From NCBI GenBank assembly GCA_959602045.1, contig CAUGRT010000046.1, positions 1 to 17,776 of the forward strand: 17,776 nucleotides of DNA, written 5' to 3'. Positions within the stretch are counted from its first letter, which is position 1, and the number at the start of each line of letters is the position of its first letter. The notes beneath the pieces are model-generated. The model did no database searches. It worked only from the letters and a program-made list of their open reading frames with translations, and was not told the DNA's origin. Source of the stretch: an uncultured Clostridia bacterium (GTDB taxonomy: Bacteria > Bacillota > Clostridia > UBA1381). Both the position numbers and the translations under genes were made by a program. Positions 7,259 through 11,818 of this stretch are shown here, in pieces.

Positions 7259-7321
7259 ATGGAAGATTTATCAGTTATATTATTCTTAATATTGCTCATA
7301 ATCATTTACATAAAAAAGTAA
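7259..7321 (+). CDS. 20-residue hydrophobic peptide, candidate type I toxin (module 1)
   Basis: A 20-codon gene encoding MEDLSVILFLILLIIIYIKK: an acidic N-terminal cap, a single membrane-spanning run of Ile/Leu/Val (about residues 5-18) and two C-terminal lysines. This is the form of membrane-acting type I toxins, closest in size to the Ibs peptides of enterobacteria and shorter than Fst, TxpA or the usual holin-like toxins of Firmicutes. It has its own promoter, an SD in a hairpin, a downstream sense terminator at 7451-7481 and an overlapping antisense RNA. The last codons (AAA AAG TAA) double as the U-run of the antisense terminator. A second copy of the whole arrangement is present at 11571. 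Membrane toxicity is inferred from these features. The alternative that it is a harmless leader peptide is less likely given the antisense RNA. Confidence 0.8.
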   Translation: MEDLSVILFLILLIIIYIKK

Positions 7322-7398
7322 CCGCCTACGCTGGCACGTAAGCGGTCAAACAATATTTTGATTTTGCTGTGCAGAGATAGCCGTTAGGTTATTCTCTT
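7311..7398 (-). ncRNA. Antisense RNA of module 1, candidate RNA antitoxin
   Basis: Predicted RNA of about 88 nt running leftward from the promoter at 7405-7433. It begins with a sequence like GCAAGAGAATAACC and ends at a rho-independent terminator read on the minus strand: stem formed by 7321-7330 and 7337-7346 (ACCGC-C-TACG / CGTA-A-GCGGT, one mismatch) and loop CTGGCA (7331-7336), followed by a U-rich tract complementary to the A run at 7310-7318. It is fully complementary to the 3' UTR and last few codons of the peptide mRNA, including the 3' arm used in 5'-3' pairing. Its own 5' end resembles the peptide mRNA's 5' UTR. Exact ends are estimates. Confidence 0.75.
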
Positions 7399-7404
7399 GC
7401 CTAC

Positions 7405-7433
7405 ATTCTAACATAAAACCGGTATTTTGTCAA
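7405..7433 (-). promoter_or_regulatory. Antisense promoter of module 1
   Basis: Read on the minus strand: TTGACA (7428-7433), 17-base spacer, TAGAAT (7405-7410) preceded by TGT, giving an extended -10. It faces the peptide promoter, and together with the first transcribed bases it forms an imperfect inverted repeat of that promoter region. Confidence 0.85.
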
Positions 7434-7450
7434 TAATAATTCAATAATTC

Positions 7451-7481
7451 AAGAACAGTTTGCAAAATCTGTTCTTTTTTT
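7451..7481 (+). terminator. Terminator of module 1 peptide mRNA
   Basis: Perfect 8-bp stem AAGAACAG (7451-7458) / CTGTTCTT (7469-7476), 10-base loop, and a run of seven Ts (7475-7481). It would give a peptide mRNA of about 280 nt from a start near 7200. It also stands between the upstream genes and the scaffold/capsid genes. Confidence 0.85.
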
Positions 7482-7560
7482 ATAATATAAATCAAAATTG
7501 ACCTGAGTAAGTCGTAAAACTGCTCTATTTTAATACCATTTTTTAAAGGAGGTTCACGGA

Positions 7561-8130
7561 ATGGATGGACAGAATGTAACGGCTATGGGTCAAGTAAGTG
7601 GGGCGGCTGATGGGGCACAGGCAACGGCAGCGGCAACGGCGAACGAAACGGAGTTGGGACAGGAAAAAACCTTTACCAAAGAGGAAATCGACCGGCGCGT
7701 CGATGAAGCGGTGAAAACGGCACGTGCCAATTGGGACGCCGAATTTGACGGGAAACTGAAAGCAGCAAAGGATGAGGGCGCGCGGCTCGCTAAGCTGTCG
7801 GCAGAGGAACGTCAAAAGGAGGAAACCAAGGCGGAGCGTGAACAGTTTGAACGCGAAAAAGCAGAATTTGCGCATAAAAGCCTTGTAGCCGAAACGGTGA
7901 AACAGCTGGGTGAAAAGGGCATCCCGGTAGTATTTGCCAGGATGGCGGCAGGAGCCAGCGCAGAGGAAGCACAGGAAAACATCAAAACGATGGAAGCGGA
8001 ATGGAACAAGGCGGTTGAGGATGCGGTCACAAGACGTTTGAGCGCGAAAGCCCCCAACGTAAGCGGCGGCGCACAAATGAGCGCAGGCAGCGGCTTTTTT
8101 GAAACCATTAAGCAAAATCAAAGAATTTAA
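7561..8130 (+). CDS. Capsid scaffolding protein (DUF4355-type)
   Basis: A 189-residue acidic, helical protein of the DUF4355 phage scaffold type. It has a disordered Ala/Gly/Thr-rich N-terminus (residues about 1-35), then TFTKEEIDRRVDEAVKTAR, a long charged coiled coil with LSAEERQKEETKAEREQFEREKAEF, then VAETVKQLGEKGIPVVFARMAAGASAEEAQENI, a block typical of the family, and a short C-terminal GSGFFETIKQNQ that probably contacts the capsid protein. It directs assembly of the prohead and leaves before DNA fills it. The start is fixed by an AAAGGAGG ribosome site. It directly precedes the major capsid gene; there is no prohead protease gene in the window, as in SPP1-like heads. The coding is much richer in G and C than the accessory island just upstream. 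Confidence 0.92.
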   Translation: MDGQNVTAMGQVSGAADGAQATAAATANETELGQEKTFTKEEIDRRVDEAVKTARANWDAEFDGKLKAAKDEGARLAKLSAEERQKEETKAEREQFEREKAEFAHKSLVAETVKQLGEKGIPVVFARMAAGASAEEAQENIKTMEAEWNKAVEDAVTRRLSAKAPNVSGGAQMSAGSGFFETIKQNQRI

Positions 8131-8145
8131 AGGAGGAAATGAAGA

Positions 8146-9294
8146 ATGTATTTAAAGGACGAATTATCGGGATTTGTGCCTACACCGCAGGCAACCGATA
8201 TTATTAAAGCGGTAACAAGAGGTTCCAGTATTTTGAGAATGTCCAAGGTTGAGCCAATGACCTCAGACAAGAAGAAATTCAACGTTATGACGGACGGCGT
8301 GGGCGCTTACTGGGTCGGCGAGGGCGAAAGAATTAAAACAAGCAAAGCGACATGGATTCATCCGGTGATTACCGCGAAGAAGCTTGCCGTTATTATCCCG
8401 ATCACAAAGGAAAAGCTTAACGACAGTACAATCAACGTATTTGCGGAGCTGAAAGAGAACATTGCCGAAGCCTTTTACAAGGCAATTGACAGCGCGTGCC
8501 TGTTCGGAACCAATTCCCCGTTCAGCACCAACATCATGAAGTCGATTACCGACCATAAGATGATTGTCACCGACAACAAAAATATTGATATTGCGATGTC
8601 GGACGCGATGGCAATGGTTGAGGAAAACGGACACGATCCGGGCGGCTTTATCGGTCGCGTAGGCGTAAAGAATCTTTTGAGAAAGCTTCGCGACAATAAC
8701 GGCGCACCGGCATATGTAAATGGTACAACCGGCTCGGAGCTGTACGGCAGACCTATCGAGTTTGTGCGTAACGGCGCATGGGATAATGAACAGGCGGATG
8801 TGATTACCGGCGAATGGGAATACAGTATTGTCGGAATCCGCGAGGGAATTTCTTACGAGATCCTCAGAGAAGCAACCTTGCAGGGTACGCTTGATACGGA
8901 CGGTAAGCCGCTGTCACTGGCAGAGCAGGACATGGTGGCAATCAAGGCAACAATGAGATTGGGTTATCTGGTTGTCAAGGACGATGCATTTGCGGCTTAC
9001 AAAAACGGTGTTCCGTCATTGGGAACCCTGACCGTCACATCTGTAGCAGGAACAAGCGGCAAGTCGAAAATCACCGTAAACGAGAAGCCTTTGGGCGGCT
9101 ACAAGCTGGTATATAAGACAGCAGCAAGCACAGCGCCGTCCGTAACCTATGACGCGGATTTATCCTCATGGACAGAGTTCAACAGCGGCGATGAAATTGC
9201 GGCAACCAACGGACATAAGATTACCGTTGCAATTGTGACCGCCGACGGTAAGGCACGGAAATCCGGTACGGCTACGGTTGTAAGCGGAACATGA
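8146..9294 (+). CDS. Major capsid protein (HK97 fold) with C-terminal Ig-like extension
   Basis: A 382-residue capsid protein. Residues 1 to about 288 are an HK97-fold shell protein: a short N-terminus with FVPTPQATDIIKAVTRGSSILRMSKVEPM, then the P-domain and A-domain blocks WIHPVITAKKLAVIIPITKE, and GFIGRVGVKNLLRKLRD, ending in MRLGYLVVKDDAFAAY, which is the usual end of this family. About 94 residues follow (289-382): TLTVTSVAG, SGKSKITVN, then YDADLSSWTEFNSGDEIAATNGHKI, a beta-rich domain that looks like an Ig-like or decoration domain displayed on the capsid surface. The ribosome site AAAGGAGGAAAT precedes the ATG. It ends in an ATGA overlap with the connector gene. There is no long N-terminal delta domain, consistent with the separate scaffold. 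Confidence 0.95.
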   Translation: MYLKDELSGFVPTPQATDIIKAVTRGSSILRMSKVEPMTSDKKKFNVMTDGVGAYWVGEGERIKTSKATWIHPVITAKKLAVIIPITKEKLNDSTINVFAELKENIAEAFYKAIDSACLFGTNSPFSTNIMKSITDHKMIVTDNKNIDIAMSDAMAMVEENGHDPGGFIGRVGVKNLLRKLRDNNGAPAYVNGTTGSELYGRPIEFVRNGAWDNEQADVITGEWEYSIVGIREGISYEILREATLQGTLDTDGKPLSLAEQDMVAIKATMRLGYLVVKDDAFAAYKNGVPSLGTLTVTSVAGTSGKSKITVNEKPLGGYKLVYKTAASTAPSVTYDADLSSWTEFNSGDEIAATNGHKITVAIVTADGKARKSGTATVVSGT

Positions 9295-9659
9295 TCTATC
9301 ATGAAACACCCGAAATCGTGGACGCTGTCAAGCTGCTGTTAGGACTGGATAGCTGCGATAAGGACGCGGTAATCGAATTACTCGCCGAGGATACGATTGC
9401 CGCGGTATTGGCGCATTGCCGGATTGATGCGCTGCCTTATCAGCTGCACGGTCTGATTGCGCAAATGACAGCGAAAGCGTACCGTGTGAACGGCTACGGT
9501 GCGGAGGAAACGCCAACGGAAGTGAAAAGCATTTCCGAGGGCGACCGAAGCATATCCTTTGAAACCAGAAGCAATGCAAACGGGATATTGAGTGATTACA
9601 AATCACGGTTAAAACCGTTTGTAAACAGGAAAGGGCGTGTTCCGAGTGATGTGGAATAA
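9291..9659 (+). CDS. Head-tail connector protein (SPP1 gp15 / HK97 gp6-like)
   Basis: A 122-residue, mainly helical protein just after the capsid gene, in the usual slot of the adaptor that rings the portal. Features: DAVKLLLGLD, then DAVIELLAEDTIAAVLAHCRIDALPYQLHGLIAQMTAKAY, then VKSISEGDRSISFE and a final YKSRLKPFVNRKGRVP. The helical bundle with a central IDALP and the 'SISEGDRSISF' strand are typical of the gp6/gp15 family. It is ATGA-coupled to the capsid gene and overlaps the head-closure gene by about 10 bases. Family call from pattern and position. Confidence 0.85.
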   Translation: MIYHETPEIVDAVKLLLGLDSCDKDAVIELLAEDTIAAVLAHCRIDALPYQLHGLIAQMTAKAYRVNGYGAEETPTEVKSISEGDRSISFETRSNANGILSDYKSRLKPFVNRKGRVPSDVE

Positions 9660-9969
9660 ACACTTTGCAAATGTATTTTTTCGGGATACTGTCGCCGTGC
9701 TGAAAGTAACAAAGGGTTCGGGCTATAGCCGTACCGAAACAACGGAAACGCTCTGCACCGTAACCGGGGACTTGCAGCCCTACAGCGGCGGTCTGGCGCA
9801 GGAGCAATACGGATTCAATATCGAGTGTCAGCAACGTTTCTTTTACGATGAATGTGATGAGATTCAGACGGGAAACTACATAGAAGTGAACGGCTTACGT
9901 TATCGGATTGAGTATGTGAAAAAAGATCGGATGGGCTGCGTCGCATTCTTAAAGGAGGTGCGCACATGA
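9649..9969 (+). CDS. Head closure protein (SPP1 gp16-like)
   Basis: About 106 residues, beta-rich: VFFRDTVAVLKVT, then TVTGDLQPYSGGLAQEQYGFNIECQQRFFYD, and NGLRYRIEYVKKDRMGCVAFLKEV at the end, the usual pattern of the small stopper proteins that close the connector after packaging. Three starts are possible: GTG 9637, GTG 9646 and ATG 9649. A purine-rich AGGAAAGGG lies at 9627-9635, which suits 9646 or 9649 and is too close for 9637. The ATG is preferred but the true start could be a few residues earlier. The gene ends in ATGA overlap with the next gene. Confidence 0.83.
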   Translation: MWNKHFANVFFRDTVAVLKVTKGSGYSRTETTETLCTVTGDLQPYSGGLAQEQYGFNIECQQRFFYDECDEIQTGNYIEVNGLRYRIEYVKKDRMGCVAFLKEVRT

Positions 9970-10307
9970 CGGATATTAATCTGGAAATAGAACGGGATTT
10001 GACGGACATCGGAGTGAATCCCGTTTTTTATTTCCCGGAAAGCTTCAACGAGCTGCCGGTGGTGACTTTCTATAATCTTGCGGAAAAAGGGCATTTCAGT
10101 ATGGATAATACCGAAGCAATCACCTACGACGCTGTGCAAATTGATGTATGGGATCGGCATGGAGATACGGTCGGGCGGTTGGCGCTGCGGATTACGGAAG
10201 GATTAACCGAAAAAGGCTGGGCGCGGGAATTTGCAGGAGATATGCCGCCGGATGAAAGCGGCGTATATCACAGAACAATGAGATTCAGTAAAATATTTAA
10301 TGATTAG
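9966..10307 (+). CDS. Tail completion / tail terminator protein (SPP1 gp17-like)
   Basis: A 113-residue protein in the position of the tail terminator, with DLTDIGVNPVFYFPESFNELPVVTFYNL, then TYDAVQIDVWDRHGDTVGRLALRITEGL and a terminal strand GVYHRTMRFSKIF. The alternating strand-helix-strand layout and the 'VQIDVWD' strand are typical of this family, which caps the tail tube and joins it to the head. The start has AAAGGAGGTG six bases upstream of the ATG and overlaps the preceding stop. In related clusters an HK97 gp10-like gene lies just before this one; here it is at 2704 instead. Confidence 0.85.
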   Translation: MTDINLEIERDLTDIGVNPVFYFPESFNELPVVTFYNLAEKGHFSMDNTEAITYDAVQIDVWDRHGDTVGRLALRITEGLTEKGWAREFAGDMPPDESGVYHRTMRFSKIFND

Positions 10308-10325
10308 AAAACGGAGGAATTTACT

Positions 10326-10940
10326 ATGGCAACAGTAACAAAGAAACCATTACCTACAATCGGTGTGGATAAGTACACATTTTTCAAGGTAGAAACAGAT
10401 ACCGCAGAGGCAACAACCTACAGCGACGCGCAGTCGCTTCGCGGTATCGTGGAGATTGCCCCGACCGATAATGGCGGTTCGGATGTTTTTGACGCGGACA
10501 ACGGCGCATATGTAACAACGAACTACATCGAGAAGATGGGACATGAAATCACCAACGCGGATATTCCGCCGGAGGTGGACGCAGCATGGAGAGGTCTGAC
10601 ACTCAAAAACGGCGGCGTAGAAATCGGAAACGACATCAAGACCGTTTATTTCGGTGTAGCGTGGAGAATTAAGAAAGCCGACGGCACTTATCGTTATGTG
10701 AGATATTACAAAGGCTCTTATGCGTTTGCGTCTAATGTCGGCGGTAAGACACAGCCGTCAACAGGTGCACCGGAGAATCAGACCGCAAAGGCAACCTTTA
10801 CCGCCGTTCAGCGTGATTCTGATGGGCAGTATTTGTATTATATCGATGAAACAGATCTGCCGCAGGGCGTTACAAAGGCAACGCTGGAAGAGAAGTGGTT
10901 CACAGATATGAATTACTACCCGACAGCAGTGCAGGGCTGA
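10326..10940 (+). CDS. Major tail tube protein (phi13 family)
   Basis: A 204-residue protein resembling the phi13-type major tail protein: KKPLPTIGVDKYTFFKVETDTAEATTY at the start, then IVEIAPTDNGGSDVFDADNGAYVTTNYIEKMGHEITNADIPPEVDAAWRGL, an arrangement characteristic of that family, then KTVYFGVAWRIKKADGTYRYVRYYKGSYAFASNV and a C-terminal segment ending YYPTAVQG. It polymerises into the tail tube around the tape measure. An ACGGAGGAAT ribosome site precedes the ATG. A strong hairpin follows the gene at 10949-10974, as is common after this highly expressed gene. No Ig-like extension is present. Confidence 0.92.
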   Translation: MATVTKKPLPTIGVDKYTFFKVETDTAEATTYSDAQSLRGIVEIAPTDNGGSDVFDADNGAYVTTNYIEKMGHEITNADIPPEVDAAWRGLTLKNGGVEIGNDIKTVYFGVAWRIKKADGTYRYVRYYKGSYAFASNVGGKTQPSTGAPENQTAKATFTAVQRDSDGQYLYYIDETDLPQGVTKATLEEKWFTDMNYYPTAVQG

Positions 10941-10948
10941 ATAAATTG

Positions 10949-10974
10949 ACAGAGGGGTGTTCTATCCCCTCTGT
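10949..10974 (+). terminator. Strong hairpin after major tail gene (attenuator or processing signal)
   Basis: Perfect 9-bp stem ACAGAGGGG (10949-10957) / CCCCTCTGT (10966-10974) with an 8-base loop. There is no proper U run after it (TGTCCAAAC), so it is more likely an mRNA-stabilising, processing or partial-termination element than a full terminator. It would help set tail tube output above that of the chaperone genes. Confidence 0.7.
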
Positions 10975-11022
10975 TGTCCAAACAATCATCAATCATCAAC
11001 GACCGAAAGGGGAAAATAAATT

Positions 11023-11292
11023 ATGCAAAAGGTATTAACATTTACGGTGGACAAAAAGAAATATGTATCAAATCCGTTTGACTTTGAGGCGTTTCGTCTG
11101 ACAAATGAGAATCATGCGGACGATACAAAAAAAGGCGCGATTACGTGCGGTTTGGACGGCGTACATCACATGTTTGAGGGTACGGAAGCCACGGAGGACG
11201 TATTGGCAAAAGCGAATATTACAGACATGGCGAAAATGTGTACACAGGTCTGGAACTGGTATGTTGAGCTGCTTACGGCAAAAAACGCGTAA
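11023..11292 (+). CDS. Tail assembly chaperone, short form (gpG-like)
   Basis: An 89-residue protein between major tail and tape measure genes, in the slot of lambda gpG. It has a short beta N-terminus (KVLTFTVDKKKYVSNPFDFEAFRLTNE) and helices TEDVLAKANITDMAKMCTQVWNWYVELLTAK. Such proteins coat the tape measure during tail assembly and are made in excess over the frameshifted long form. The ribosome site is AAAGGGGAAA before ATG. The last sense codons contain the heptamer A AAA AAC (11280-11286) in the right frame for a -1 slip, just before the TAA at 11290-11292. Confidence 0.88.
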   Translation: MQKVLTFTVDKKKYVSNPFDFEAFRLTNENHADDTKKGAITCGLDGVHHMFEGTEATEDVLAKANITDMAKMCTQVWNWYVELLTAKNA

Positions 11293-11477
11293 AGCGCCGG
11301 ACAAGCGGCAATGACGGGGGAAAAATCGGAGATTTGTACGGGGTGATGTTTACACGGTGCGGAATCCTGCCATCCGAATTGGCGCGGCAGGATCCGGAGC
11401 TGCTGTTCATGATGCTGGACAGTCTTTATGAAGAACCCGAAGTTCCGCCGGAGCTGGCGTTTTTCTATGGCGATTGA
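11023..11477 (+). CDS. Tail assembly chaperone, long form by -1 ribosomal frameshift (gpGT-like)
   Basis: Ribosomes slipping back one base at A AAA AAC (11280-11286) bypass the TAA and continue in the -1 frame to TGA at 11475-11477, adding 63 residues for a total of about 151. The added part reads SGNDGGKIGDLYGVMF and then TRCGILPSELARQDPELLFMML, a typical T-domain helix pattern ('GDLY..M...G..P.E'). This frame has no start codon of its own. A small stem (GCCG 11296-11299 / CGGC 11306-11309) begins nine bases after the heptamer and might help, although it is weak. In lambda and many siphoviruses the long form recruits the tube protein to the tape measure. The heptamer, the frame and the domain all agree. 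Confidence 0.88.
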
Positions 11478-11502
11478 CAAAGCGAAAAATGTATGATAGA
11501 AT
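11474..11502 (+). promoter_or_regulatory. Promoter of type I module 2 peptide mRNA
   Basis: TTGACA (11474-11479), 17-base spacer, TAGAAT (11497-11502) preceded by TGA, giving an extended -10. The -35 overlaps the TGA stop (11475-11477) of the frameshifted chaperone, so the module begins exactly at the end of that reading frame. The start of transcription should be near 11509. Confidence 0.87.
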
Positions 11503-11514
11503 ACAATACGGAAA

Positions 11515-11565
11515 ACAAGGAACGGCTTGGCGGTTGTTCCGACACCCAACGAAAAAGGAGGGTGT
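11515..11565 (+). promoter_or_regulatory. 5' UTR of module 2: SD-masking hairpin and 5'-3' pairing arm
   Basis: ACACCC (11542-11547) pairs with GGGTGT (11560-11565), closing the Shine-Dalgarno GGAGGG (11557-11562) in a stem. The upstream segment pairs with the 3' UTR: ACAAGGAACGG (11515-11525) with 11708-11718, 11 perfect pairs, and CGGTTGTTCCG (11531-11541) with 11693-11703, 11 pairs with one GU. The layout matches module 1 although the bases differ. Confidence 0.75.
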
Positions 11566-11570
11566 TAGCT

Positions 11571-11633
11571 ATGAGCGAATTTACATTTACTTTGGTAATT
11601 ATATTTTTGCTTGTAATAGTGATAAAAAAATAA
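11571..11633 (+). CDS. 20-residue hydrophobic peptide, candidate type I toxin (module 2)
   Basis: A 20-codon gene encoding MSEFTFTLVIIFLLVIVIKK: a short polar N-terminus with one acidic residue, a membrane-spanning Phe/Ile/Val/Leu run and the same IKK end as module 1's YIKK. The length is identical to the module 1 peptide. It has a strong AAGGAGGG ribosome site held in a hairpin, its own promoter, a sense terminator at 11761-11785 and an antisense RNA overlapping its 3' end. It is not part of tail assembly and is inserted between the chaperone and tape measure genes. Identity between the two peptides is low apart from the hydrophobic pattern and C-terminal lysines, while the RNA architecture is the same, which argues for related but diverged modules. 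Membrane toxicity is inferred. Confidence 0.82.
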   Translation: MSEFTFTLVIIFLLVIVIKK

Positions 11634-11718
11634 CCGCCTAAGCTGGAACCTCAGACGGTTGGGTAGAATATAATTCTACAAAAAACCATTTGCGGAACAG
11701 CCGTTAACCGTTCCTTGT
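11623..11718 (-). ncRNA. Antisense RNA of module 2, candidate RNA antitoxin
   Basis: Predicted RNA of about 95 nt running leftward from the promoter at 11725-11753. It starts with ACAAGGAACGG and ends at a strong terminator read on the minus strand: an 11-bp stem formed by 11632-11642 and 11650-11660 (two GU pairs on that strand) with a 7-base loop, followed by the U run complementary to A residues at 11624-11630. These As also encode the C-terminal lysines of the peptide. The RNA covers the 3' UTR and last codons of the peptide mRNA, and its first bases equal those of the peptide mRNA's 5' UTR arm. Ends are estimates. Confidence 0.78.
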
Positions 11719-11724
11719 GAGTAC

Positions 11725-11753
11725 AGTATAGCACAGTTTTTCTTTTTTGTCAA
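11725..11753 (-). promoter_or_regulatory. Antisense promoter of module 2
   Basis: Read on the minus strand: TTGACA (11748-11753), 17-base spacer, TATACT (11725-11730) preceded by TGC, an extended -10. It has the same position relative to the sense terminator and peptide gene as the module 1 antisense promoter. Confidence 0.87.
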
Positions 11754-11760
11754 TCATTTT

Positions 11761-11785
11761 AGCACATCATGGATGTGCTTTTTTT
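11761..11785 (+). terminator. Terminator of module 2 peptide mRNA, just before the tape measure gene
   Basis: Perfect 8-bp stem AGCACATC (11761-11768) / GATGTGCT (11772-11779) with a 3-base loop and a T run to 11785. It would give a peptide mRNA of about 277 nt. Late transcription must read through it to reach the tape measure gene. Confidence 0.87.
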
Positions 11786-11818
11786 ATGCAAAATTTTAAA
11801 AAGAAAGGCGGTGATTCC

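Noticed and set aside
7259..7321. Peptide gene as a mere leader peptide or attenuator for the scaffold operon
   Set aside because: It has its own promoter and terminator and a convergent antisense RNA, and the same arrangement recurs before an unrelated gene; no regulatory codon run is seen.
7498..7530. TTGACC before the scaffold gene as a possible late promoter
   Set aside because: No acceptable -10 at 16-18 bases; the nearest TATTTT is about 22 bases away.
7543..8121. 192-codon reverse-strand open frame over the scaffold gene
   Set aside because: It mirrors the scaffold gene in the opposite strand, encodes a Cys/Phe/Arg-rich sequence unlike a real protein, and lies under a gene with a strong ribosome site and clear family match.
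9328..9834. 168-codon reverse open frame over the connector and head-closure genes
   Set aside because: Shadow frame crossing two coupled genes, with an Arg/Ser/Pro-rich composition typical of antisense reading of such codons.
10946..10975. TTGACA at 10946 as a promoter for the chaperone genes
   Set aside because: It lies in the base of the hairpin and there is no -10-like hexamer at proper spacing.
11747..11818. Upstream extension of the tape measure from 11747 or ATG 11786
   Set aside because: It would translate through the antisense promoter and sense terminator of module 2. Neither start has a ribosome site, while GTG 11819 does.
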